Assembly: GCA_046350255.1 (NCBI GenBank)
Contig: JAXMAV010000016.1
Coordinates: 124,001 to 188,000 of the forward strand
Length of the DNA: 64,000 bases
Source of the DNA: CALDUY01 sp046350255
Lineage (GTDB): Bacteria; Planctomycetota; Planctomycetia; Gemmatales; Gemmataceae
Direction: 5' to 3'
The translations under genes and the position numbers were made by a program. Every line of letters begins with the position of its first letter. Within the stretch, counting starts at the first letter, position 1. Positions 43,022 to 51,900 of the stretch are shown piece after piece. The notes beneath the pieces are model-generated. The model did no database searches, was not told where the DNA came from, and saw only the letters and a list, made by a program, of their open reading frames with translations.

Positions 43022-43734
43022 GTCTGCTCCAGTACCTCGGCCAGGTGCAGCGTCTTCACTCCGCTGCCGCGCCGCCGCAGACAGCCCCCCATGTTCATCA
43101 GACAGCCCGCGTCGGTCGCCACCACGGCGTCCACCTTCGCCGCCTCGATGAAGTTACACTTGTCGTTCACCATCGCCCCGGAGATCCCCGGGTAGCGCAC
43201 CGAGAACGACCCGCCGAAGCCACAGCACTCGTCGAACCGCTCCAGCGGCACCAGCGTCAGCTCGCGCACCTGCTTCAACAGCCGTTCCGGCTCCGTGAGC
43301 ACCCCCAAACCGCGCAGATGGCACGCCATGTGATACGTTACCCGCGCCGGATACCGCGCGCCCACATCCTCCCGCCCCAGCACATTCACCAGGAATTCCG
43401 CCAGCTCGTGCGTCTTCGCCGCCATCTCCAGCGCCCGCGTGTGCCAGGTCGGATCGTCCTTCAGCAGGGCAGGGTACTCGCACTTCACCATCGCCGCGCA
43501 CGAGCCCGACGGCACCACCACATGCTCCGCCTTCGCGAACGCTTCCAGTGTGTGCCGCGCCAGTGCCCGGGCCTCGTCCTCATACCCCGAGTTGAAGTGC
43601 GGCTGGCCACAGCAGGTCTGCGCCTGCGGGAACTCCACCGTCACGCCCAGCCGCTGCAGCAGACCCACCGTCGCCACCCCCACGCGTGGAAACAGGTTGT
43701 CGCCCAGGCAGGTGATCATCAGCGCAACCTTCAC
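43018..43734 (-). CDS. lutA: LutA-like (GlcF/CCG-domain) protein
   Basis: A 238-residue protein with two cysteine-rich CCG domains: CLGDNLFPRVGVATVGLLQR leads to QTCCGQPHFNSGY, and HMACHLRGLGVLTEP leads to ECCGFGGSFSVRYPGIS. This is the LutA/YkgE form, a partner of LutB in iron-sulfur lactate oxidation. The GTG at 43734 overlaps the esterase stop (GTGA); the frame upstream falls inside the esterase gene. The length matches LutA closely. EamA is inserted between lutA and lutB, which is unusual. Confidence 0.9.
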   Translation of the reverse strand: MKVALMITCLGDNLFPRVGVATVGLLQRLGVTVEFPQAQTCCGQPHFNSGYEDEARALARHTLEAFAKAEHVVVPSGSCAAMVKCEYPALLKDDPTWHTRALEMAAKTHELAEFLVNVLGREDVGARYPARVTYHMACHLRGLGVLTEPERLLKQVRELTLVPLERFDECCGFGGSFSVRYPGISGAMVNDKCNFIEAAKVDAVVATDAGCLMNMGGCLRRRGSGVKTLHLAEVLEQT

Positions 43735-44468
43735 AGCAACCTCCGGCTCAGTGCCTGCATGCCCGTATCCAGGAAGCGAACGGCCCGCTCCGCCTGGGCG
43801 CTGAAGTACTCCCACGTATGCCCGCCTGCCCGGGTGGTCAGGTCGCACTCGTGCGCCACCCCCAGCGCCATCAGCTTCTCGTGCAGCCGGTCGCAACCGC
43901 GCCACCACGTCGCATCGCCTGGATCGACGCAGAAGAACAGGTGCGTCGGCTGCTTCGCCGGATGCACCCATAGTAGCGCGCTATCCTGCCGCGCCTGCTC
44001 CTTGCTCTGATACAGACCATCGAGCGGATAGCCCAGCCCATGCCACTGCTGAAACTCGATGGCCGGAGCGATCCCCGCCACCACCGGGAACCGCTGCGGA
44101 TGGCGAAACCCCAGCCGCAACGCCCCCTGGCCACCCATGCCCACGCCCAGGAGCGCCACCCGGGGCGGCTCCCAGCCCCACTCCTGGGCCAGGTACGGCA
44201 GCACCGCATCGAGCAACCAGCGCTCAGGACTCTGCGCCGCGTCGAACTCCGGACACACGCGATCAACCCACCAGCAGCGTCCCCCCTGCGGGCACACACA
44301 CGCCAGCTGCAGTGCATCGAACACCTCAGTGAACGCCGTTCGCCTCTGCAACGTCTCGCCGTCGTGCGAGTGCAGATACAGGACCGCGCGCGCCGGCTTC
44401 GCCACTCCCGCTGGCAGGTAGACCTCCACGCGATGGCCCGCGACGCTCCGGCTCTCCCAACTCGGCAT
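43731..44468 (-). CDS. Alpha/beta hydrolase-fold esterase D-like protein lacking the nucleophilic Ser
   Basis: A 245-residue protein of the esterase D/S-formylglutathione hydrolase type: VLYLHSHDGE (oxyanion region), ALLGVGMGGQGALRLGFRHP, and a C-terminal RAGGHTWEYF with the catalytic His. In the family the nucleophile elbow is GxSMGGxGAL; here residue 110 is Gly (codon GGC), so the Ser is absent. It is four bases from the ATG-less overlap with lutA, and 19 bases after the YheT-type hydrolase gene. Either it is catalytically dead or has another role such as binding. Confidence 0.85.
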   Translation of the reverse strand: MPSWESRSVAGHRVEVYLPAGVAKPARAVLYLHSHDGETLQRRTAFTEVFDALQLACVCPQGGRCWWVDRVCPEFDAAQSPERWLLDAVLPYLAQEWGWEPPRVALLGVGMGGQGALRLGFRHPQRFPVVAGIAPAIEFQQWHGLGYPLDGLYQSKEQARQDSALLWVHPAKQPTHLFFCVDPGDATWWRGCDRLHEKLMALGVAHECDLTTRAGGHTWEYFSAQAERAVRFLDTGMQALSRRLL

Positions 44469-44487
44469 GGTGGCTCCGTTCTTCCGC

Positions 44488-45456
44488 CTACCCGATCAGC
44501 CATTCCATCGTGCGCTGCTCGGCCCAGCGGATGCCGCCGCTACCATCCCACCCAACGAACCCCACGTGACCCCCAAACGGCAGGATGTGCACCTGCACGT
44601 GGTCAGGCACGCGCAGCTCCTCGAACGGCTCGACGGCGATGAACGGATCATCTCGCGATGTCAGTATCCACGTCGGCAGCGTCGTCCGATGAATCAGCGG
44701 AAACGACGAGGCCCGGGTGTAGTAGTCCACCGCGCTGGCAAACCCATTCTGTGGCGCCGTCACCAGGTCGTCGAAGTCGATGATCGTCATGTCCCGACGA
44801 AAGGCCGGCTTCGGCATGTCCGGGAAGTAGCGACATCGTCTGTAGACATTCAGCACCAGGCCCCGCAGGAAGCGCCGTTCGTACATCCGATTGCTCGGCT
44901 GCCTCAGCAAGGCCGCGCAGCGAAGCAGGTCGATGGGCGGATTGATGGCCGCCACGCGCGCCAGCCCCGGCACCGGCTCCGTCGCCGCCTCTGCCGCCAG
45001 CTTCAGCGCCATGTTGCCGCCCAGCGACATCCCCGCCAGCAGGAGCGGCGACCCCGGACACTGCTCGTGCATCCACTCCAGCGCCCGCCGCACGTCCTCG
45101 GTCCGCCCCGCATGGTAGGTCCGCCGACACAACGGCAGGGTATTCCCCGCTCCGCGCAGGTCGATGCGATACACCCGCGCCCCGCGTTGCAGACACACCC
45201 ACGCCATCCGCCGAATGTGCGTGGACGCATGGTCCCCCGTCAGCCCATGCAGCAGCAGGACCACCGGCCCACCCGGCTTCCACTCCGTGGGCGTGTTCTC
45301 GTACAGCATCAGCGCGTCGCCATCATCGAGCGCCAGGTGATGTCGCCGTCGCGGCGGCGGACAGGTGCGCCCCGGCAGGTACGCTCCGATGATCGTCTGC
45401 ACGTGGGGGTTGCCCAGCAATGGTAACGGCCGAAAATCCAGCAGGCTGGCTGTCAT
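44488..45456 (-). CDS. YheT-like alpha/beta hydrolase
   Basis: A 322-residue protein of the YheT/ABHD1-3 family (COG0429). It opens with the typical PLPLLGNPHVQTIIGAYLPG. The hydrolase fold follows: VVLLLHGLTGDHASTHIRRM, YRIDLRGAGNTLPLCRRTYH, the nucleophile in LLLAGMSLGGNMALKLA, the Asp in LTSRDDPFIAVEPF and the His in FGGHVGFVGW. A carboxylesterase acting on lipid-like substrates is the family expectation. It is the first gene of the five-gene minus-strand operon ending with lutB, and lies divergent from the agmatine deiminase gene. Confidence 0.9.
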   Translation of the reverse strand: MTASLLDFRPLPLLGNPHVQTIIGAYLPGRTCPPPRRRHHLALDDGDALMLYENTPTEWKPGGPVVLLLHGLTGDHASTHIRRMAWVCLQRGARVYRIDLRGAGNTLPLCRRTYHAGRTEDVRRALEWMHEQCPGSPLLLAGMSLGGNMALKLAAEAATEPVPGLARVAAINPPIDLLRCAALLRQPSNRMYERRFLRGLVLNVYRRCRYFPDMPKPAFRRDMTIIDFDDLVTAPQNGFASAVDYYTRASSFPLIHRTTLPTWILTSRDDPFIAVEPFEELRVPDHVQVHILPFGGHVGFVGWDGSGGIRWAEQRTMEWLIG

Positions 45457-45554
45457 CGACGACTCTCGCGCTCCCCTCTCCTCATCCCGGGCTTACTCTC
45501 TATGTTACCGACGTCTCGCCCCGTGCCAAAGTCCTGCTCGTCGAGGTTTTCCGC

Positions 45555-46649
45555 ATGGCTGCTCGTTTCCCCCTCCTCCCCGATGTGCCCTCGCCGGCTT
45601 CCCGGGGTTTCCGCATGCCTGCGGAGTGGGAACCGCACGCCGCCACCTGGATCGCCTGGCCCCATCAGCGAGAAGACTGGCCCGGCAAGTTCGAACCCAT
45701 CCCCTGGGTGTACGTCGAGATCGTCCGCTGGCTCCACCGCAGCGAACGGGTCCGCCTCCTCGTCCAGCCCGATCTCGCACCCCAGGCCCGCGACATGCTC
45801 GCGCGTGGCGGCATCGACCTGAACCAGATCGATTTCCTCGACTTCCCCACCGATCGCGTCTGGCTCCGCGACTCGGGCGCCATCTTCGTCCGCGATGCCC
45901 AGGGCCACCTCGCCGCTCTCGATTTCCACTTCAACGCCTGGGCCAAGTACGACAACTGGCACGCCGACGACGCCCTCCCCGAACAGATCGCCACCTGGCG
46001 CGGCCTGCCGCGCTGGCAACCCACCCACGCCGGCCGGCGCTTCGTCCTCGAGGGCGGCAGCATCGAGGTGGACGGCGCCGGCCTCTTGCTCACCACCGAA
46101 GAGTGTCTCCTCTCCGACATCCAGGCCCGCAACCCCGGCCTCGATCGCGCCGCCATCGAATCGGTCCTGGCCAACACCCTGGGTATCCGCAAGGTCCTCT
46201 GGTTGCACCGCGGCATCCTCGGCGACGACACCCACGGCCACGTCGACGACCTCACCCGCTTTTTCGCCCCCGGCCGGGTCGTCACCATGATCGAGTCCGA
46301 CCCTACCGACGAGAATCACGCCATTCTGCAGGAGAACCTCGACCGCCTGCGCAGCTTCCCCGAGATCACCCAGGTCGTCTCACTACCCATGCCCGCCCCG
46401 CTGTATTTCGACGGTCAGCGCATCCCCGCCAGCTACGCCAACTTCTACATCGCCAACCATGCCGTGCTGGTGCCCACCTTCAACGACCTCAACGACCGCC
46501 TCGCCCTGTCCACCCTTGCCGACCTCTTCCCCGACCGTCCCGTCGTTGGCATCCACGCCGTCGACCTCGTCTGGGGCCTCGGCACCTTGCACTGCCTCAC
46601 CCAGCAAGAACCCGTGGGGATGCCTGCCCCTCCCGCTTGCCCCAGCTAG
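45555..46649 (+). CDS. aguA: Agmatine deiminase
   Basis: A 364-residue enzyme converting agmatine to N-carbamoylputrescine and ammonia in polyamine synthesis. It has the porphyromonas-type peptidylarginine deiminase fold: MPAEWEPHAATWIAWPHQ at the start, RVWLRDSGAIFV, FVLEGGSIEVDG, DTHGHVDDLTRFF with the catalytic His and Asp, and the nucleophile C347 in LGTLHCLTQQEP. The ATG at 45555 begins shortly before the conserved RGFRMPAEWEPH segment; the longer frame reads back into the neighbouring operon's promoter region. An N-carbamoylputrescine amidase gene is not seen nearby. Confidence 0.94.
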   Translation: MAARFPLLPDVPSPASRGFRMPAEWEPHAATWIAWPHQREDWPGKFEPIPWVYVEIVRWLHRSERVRLLVQPDLAPQARDMLARGGIDLNQIDFLDFPTDRVWLRDSGAIFVRDAQGHLAALDFHFNAWAKYDNWHADDALPEQIATWRGLPRWQPTHAGRRFVLEGGSIEVDGAGLLLTTEECLLSDIQARNPGLDRAAIESVLANTLGIRKVLWLHRGILGDDTHGHVDDLTRFFAPGRVVTMIESDPTDENHAILQENLDRLRSFPEITQVVSLPMPAPLYFDGQRIPASYANFYIANHAVLVPTFNDLNDRLALSTLADLFPDRPVVGIHAVDLVWGLGTLHCLTQQEPVGMPAPPACPS

Positions 46650-46825
46650 CTAGCTTGCCACCAGTTCTCTCCGCACATCCCCTGTTTCCGCTCCATCCGC
46701 CCTCTTCGGAGGAATGTACTCCAGTCTGGATCTTCCATTGCCGATACTGTACAGGCTAGACCGTTCCGGAACTGGATGGTCGGGCTGCGCAGGGACGCAC
46801 TGCGCTGCGTGGAAGGAGCCAGCTG

Positions 46826-48961
46826 ATGACCACCACTGTTCGGATGCTCCTGGCGATGGTGCCACTTCTGCTGCTAGCGGCCGACAAGCCGCCGCAGGAG
46901 AAGCCCGATGCATTGCCTACTCTCGAAAAACTGCCCCTGCTCGCCGAGGCGCCCAATCCCAACGCACTACCCACCCAGGCCCCTCCGCGCGCAGCCAGCG
47001 TCCCGGTCGCCGCTCCAGGTGTTGCTCCCACTGACTCCTCCTTCATGGACGAGCTATTCGGCAAGTACCTGCCGCGCATCGGTTACAGCTACGATGCCTT
47101 CGATGCGGTCGGACGCGATGGCGGCCTCTCCTCCTTTCAGGCTTTCGTCCCCCTGTACCAGGATCGCGCCGCTAGCCGCGTGGTTTTCTCCGACTCGCGT
47201 CTGCTGCTCTTCGACTCGCGCGGTAGCCTCGGTGCTAACCTCGGCCTCGGCGGACGCATGTTCTCCGGTTCACTCGGGCGCACCGTCGGCGGCTACGTCT
47301 ACTGGGATTACACCGACACCGGCCGCGCCAGCTTCAACCAGGTCTCCGGCGGCGTCGAGACACTCGGCGACCTCGTCGATGCCCGCGCCAACTTCTACGT
47401 CCCCCTCGGCAAGGATCGCAAACAGGTCGATCAGATTTACACCGCCAACCCCGAACCCACCTTCCAGGGCAACTACCTCTTCGTCGGCGGCGGCCAGGGC
47501 ACCCGCTTCCTGGAGCAGGCCCTCTATGGCTTCGATGGCGAGGCCGGCATGAAGGTCATGGCCCTCGAGGGGCTCGAACTCCGCGCCTTCGCCGGCATGT
47601 ATCACTACCAGGGCGAATCGACCCAGCAGACCTGGGGACCGCGCGGCCGGCTCGAGGCTCGCCTCCGCGACTCTCTCGCCATGGGTGTCAGCGTTCAGAA
47701 TGACCGCCTCTTCGGCACCACCGTCAACATGAACGTCCTGATGACCTTCCCGCGTCTGTCTGGTCGTGCCTACAGCGATGGCCCCTCCGCCCCGCTGCCC
47801 GCCAGCGACCGTCTCGGCGACCCGGTTGTCCGCACGCAGCAGGTCGTCGTCCAGCGCCAGCAGGAGCAATTCGTCGTCGCGGGCCAGCCCCTGCTCGACC
47901 CGGTCACCCAGCAGCCGCTCTACTTCTTGCACGTCGCCCCGGGCGGCAACAGCGATGGCTCCTTCGAGAGCCCCTACGCCACCCTCGCCAAGGCCTTCGC
48001 CGACCCGCGCTTCGGCGGCGGCAACGTCATCGTCTACGATCGCACCCAGGGCACCTTCACTGGCAACGTCCACCTCGCCCCCGGCACCCGCCTGCTTTCC
48101 AGCGCGGTGGTCCAGTACGTCGATACCACCTCGGGCCGTGTCCTGCTGCCGTTCTCCGGCCTTACCACCGAGATGCCCACCGTGCATGGCTCCATCACGC
48201 TGGGCGGCTCCAACACCATCTCCGGCTATAACCTGGTGGGTGTGGGGCAGGGGGCCGTGCTCGGTGCCCCTGGGGCTAGCCTCCGCGACGTCGTCCTGGT
48301 CAACAACCGCTTCTCCGGCGAAGGCACCGCCGTCTACCTGCCCTCGGTCGCCGGCAACATCGACATTCGCAACAACATCTTCCAGGGCCCGATGGGCGGT
48401 GGCATCTTCCTCGGCGCTCGCGGCAACGACGCCGCTTCCCTGGCCATCCTGAACAATCAGTTCGCCCGCATCGGCGGCGACGCCATCGCCGTTTCTGCCA
48501 GCGAGGCCAGCCGAATCCGCGCCCATGTCGAGGGCAACCAGGTCCGCGAAACCACCGGCACCGGCGTCGCTCTTTCCACTGGCGATGGCGCCAACTCCAC
48601 CATCGAGGCACGCGTGACCCAGAACACCATCGAGGATAGCGCTGGCCAGGGCAACGGCGGAATCGCCCTTATGACCACCAGCCGGACCGGTGGTAGCTCC
48701 TCCATCACCGCCGAGGTCAGCCACAACCAGCTGATGAACAATCTCGCCCCCGGCGTGACCGCTCGCGCCGTCGGCCCCAACGTGATGGCCCTCGATCTGT
48801 TCGAGAACAAGGCGCTCAGCATGCACTCGCTGGTCGGTTTCCTCCTCCAGCAGCAGCGCAAGGGCACCTTCCGCATGGTCGCGCCAGACACGGTCGGCAG
48901 TCGCAATAACGGCCCGGTCATGACCACGGGCACCATCGACGCCATCCCGCAGCTGCCCTGA
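46826..48961 (+). CDS. Inverse-autotransporter-like barrel fused to a parallel beta-helix
   Basis: A 711-residue secreted protein. Signal peptide at residues 1-20 (LLAMVPLLLLAA). Residues about 75-310 resemble the inverse-autotransporter/intimin beta-domain: FSDSRLLLFDSRGSLGANLG, GGYVYWDYTDTGRASFNQVS and LGDLVDARANFYVPLGK. From about 355 on, a right-handed beta-helix follows (FLHVAPGGNSDGSFESPYAT, then repeats such as NIDIRNNIFQGP and AILNNQFARIGGDAIAVSA). The order, barrel then passenger, is that of inverse autotransporters. GGAAGGAG precedes the ATG. It is likely an outer-membrane-anchored surface protein; its ligand is unknown. Confidence 0.8.
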   Translation: MTTTVRMLLAMVPLLLLAADKPPQEKPDALPTLEKLPLLAEAPNPNALPTQAPPRAASVPVAAPGVAPTDSSFMDELFGKYLPRIGYSYDAFDAVGRDGGLSSFQAFVPLYQDRAASRVVFSDSRLLLFDSRGSLGANLGLGGRMFSGSLGRTVGGYVYWDYTDTGRASFNQVSGGVETLGDLVDARANFYVPLGKDRKQVDQIYTANPEPTFQGNYLFVGGGQGTRFLEQALYGFDGEAGMKVMALEGLELRAFAGMYHYQGESTQQTWGPRGRLEARLRDSLAMGVSVQNDRLFGTTVNMNVLMTFPRLSGRAYSDGPSAPLPASDRLGDPVVRTQQVVVQRQQEQFVVAGQPLLDPVTQQPLYFLHVAPGGNSDGSFESPYATLAKAFADPRFGGGNVIVYDRTQGTFTGNVHLAPGTRLLSSAVVQYVDTTSGRVLLPFSGLTTEMPTVHGSITLGGSNTISGYNLVGVGQGAVLGAPGASLRDVVLVNNRFSGEGTAVYLPSVAGNIDIRNNIFQGPMGGGIFLGARGNDAASLAILNNQFARIGGDAIAVSASEASRIRAHVEGNQVRETTGTGVALSTGDGANSTIEARVTQNTIEDSAGQGNGGIALMTTSRTGGSSSITAEVSHNQLMNNLAPGVTARAVGPNVMALDLFENKALSMHSLVGFLLQQQRKGTFRMVAPDTVGSRNNGPVMTTGTIDAIPQLP

Positions 48962-48972
48962 GCCCCCGGCGC

Positions 48973-51900
48973 TCACTGCCGTAGTCGCGCCGTGTTGAGC
49001 AGAAGCAGTGTGCCATCGCTGAGGGGCGCCAGCAGACGATCGGCCTGGAACGGCACCGCGCCGCTCACCGGCGCGATGCTCCCACGCAGCTGGTAGCCAT
49101 TCCCCACCGGCTTGCCGCCCTTCAGATCCAGCCCGACGTACAACCCCGACTGATCGGCCACCACCAGCTGCTCGCCCAGCAGCGTCGGCGCCCCAGTAAT
49201 CGGATCCTCGCCGGGGCTGGTGTAGCTCCACAACGGATCCTTCGCCTGCGGATCGATCCACACCAGCTTGCTGCGCTCGACGACGCAGCCAAGCCGGGGC
49301 CCCGCCGGCGTCAGGTAGGCATGGAGCCCCTCGCCGACGTCGCCTCCCAGGGCCCAGGTTCGTCGCACCTCCAGCCCGCCATTGGGGAGCACGGCGATCA
49401 GGTGCAGGTTACCGCGTATGTCGCTCGCTGCCAGGTAGGGTGTCTTGCCCGGCAGGGCGATCATCCCAGAGATGCGCTCGGGCAGCACCAGCGTTGGCTC
49501 GTCACCCCGGCCCGCTGGCAGCGACTTCCAGGTGTTGCTGCCAGCGGCCCATTCCCACGACATCAACCCCCGCACGCCGTCGCTGGTCACGAAGCGATCC
49601 GCTCCCAGCCCAGCCACCAGGCCGCGTGCATCCTGCGGCGCGCGATCCGCTCGCCAGTTGGGCCCGCCCTCCGGCGAGGGGTTCGGCGCCGTCACCGGCA
49701 ACACCAGCCGATTCAGCGCCCCGTCTGCCAGCGGCAAGAGCAGCTGATCGCCCACCAGCATCGGCCGCCCAGCCAGCGGCTCGGTCAGACGCACCCTCGT
49801 CTCGCGCGCCACCATCTTGCGCGCCCCGTCCGGGTCGGCCGTGATGTGGGAGATCACCAGCTCGCGTCCATCGCCTGGGAACGCCAGCGCATAAGCCGAC
49901 TTTCCATCCGCCGCGGGCACCAGGGCAGGGGGCTGCTCCAGGTTTTCTTCCGCTGCCCCTACCACCAGCGACGACCGCCCGTCCGACAGCCACGCCATCC
50001 CCTGGCGCGGCAGGTATCGAGTCGGATCCAGCGCCAACACCGCCCCCGCCTGATCCTGCGCCAGCCACAGAGGCTCACCGTCGCCGGGACGGACGGCAAT
50101 CAACTCGCCCCGCGCCACCAGCCCCAGCTGCCGTTGCCACAGCACCGCGCCGGTCTCGTCGGCCACACACTGCGCCTGCACACACGACCGCCCCGGCGGC
50201 TGTGTCACCGACAGGATGAACTTCTTCCCCGTCGCGTTCTCGAACACCTGCGAGGCATGGACCGGCGAACCCACCTCCACCGCCTGCTCCCACACCGGCA
50301 CCACGCGCGGCCCCAGGCTCGGCCCCCAGCCCAGCCGCAGCCGCTGCATCCGGTTGGCCGCCAGCACCCACACATCGTCCCCTTCGACGTGAACCACCTC
50401 GCTGCGTCCCCGGCGCGGCGACCCCGCCTGCAATAGCTCGGCCAGGTCCAGACTCCCGGTCGGAAGTAGGGGGAACAGTGCCTGGTCGCGATTGTTCGGC
50501 TGGCGAATGCCGAAGAGTCCCAGCCGCCCCGCATCCGAGAGTAAAAGTAGCTTTTCCGGATCGGAATAGGGCGCAAACCACGACCACCCCCGCATCGTCG
50601 GCGCGGGTTGAATCTTCCGCTCCTCCGCCTGGCTTTCGCGCAGCGGCAGATCGAACACTCGCAGCCGGATGCTGTCCAGGTCGGCCGCCTGGTTCAGCAC
50701 CAGGTAGCCCGGCGTCTCGTCGCGGATGGGCGGAATCAAAATCGGTTCGCTCCGCAGCGACCCCGCCGGATGCCCCGAGTACAGAATCATCTCGCAGCGT
50801 CGCTTCGCCACGTCCACCACGTAGACGCAGCCATCGTCCGCCGGGAAATAGACCCGCGTGCTGCCCGGCTCGACGCTCCCACCCAGCGTCAACCGCTGCC
50901 CCAGGTCGTAGCTCCCCAGGCGCTTTCCCTTGATCAGTTCGATCTCGTGCACCTCGCCCGAGTACGTCGCTAGGTATGCGCGACGCTCCACCACCACCGG
51001 CCGACCCAGCACCGGCGCCGGCAGCCGATAGCGCCAGAGCGTGCTGCCATCCAGACGCACTGCTGACAGCGTGTTGGTGTCCGACGACAGCACCAGGATG
51101 GCATCATCGACCCCGGCGCGCCGCGTGAGTTGCAGCGGCAGAATCGACGTGTCCACACCCACACGCAGCGCCCAGCGCACCTGCCCCGTGGCTCGATCCA
51201 GCGCGTAGAGCAACCCGCGCACCAGCGCCAGCGCCGGCACCTCCTCGCGATCCGGCAGCAACGGCGCTTTCCGCAGCACTGGGTCGATCAGCACCGATGG
51301 CTCGTCCAGGCTGGTGTCTCCCACGCGCGGCGGATCGGCGCTTTGCTCGACGAAGCGCACGCTGGCCAGGTGCGCCTCGCGCACGCCATCGACCAGCTTT
51401 TTCGCCTCCGCGCTGTCGGCCACATCGGCGAACCCAGGGCGAATCTCGGCCAGGTATTTCTGCACCGCCAGCAGCGTGGCGTACGACGGCTTCGCCCCTG
51501 CCAGCTTCTTCAGCCGGTCGAAGATGGCGTTCTTCTCCTTCAGGCGTGCCACTGCCTGCCGCAGCCCGTTGAACGACTCCTCGAGCTTGTCCCACCCTGG
51601 CGCCGGCGTGTCGGCTGGCAGCTTGATCCGCCGCGTCGCCTCGATCACCGGCCTGGCATGCTCCAGCAGTGCCAGCGGGGTGTCATCCTTCAGCTCCGCC
51701 TGCGCGCGCTCGACGTGCCCGGTCAGCATCTTGATCAGGCTTTCGGCCAAACCCGCCCCATGCGCCGGAAGCAACGGATCCTTCGCCCGCTCCTTCAGTA
51801 CCTGCGCCGCATGATCCAGCACCTCGCGCAGGTCTTCCGGTGGCTCGGCCATCCGGCGCCGCAGCCCAGCCAACTCCTTGCGAAACGTGTAGAACCCTGC

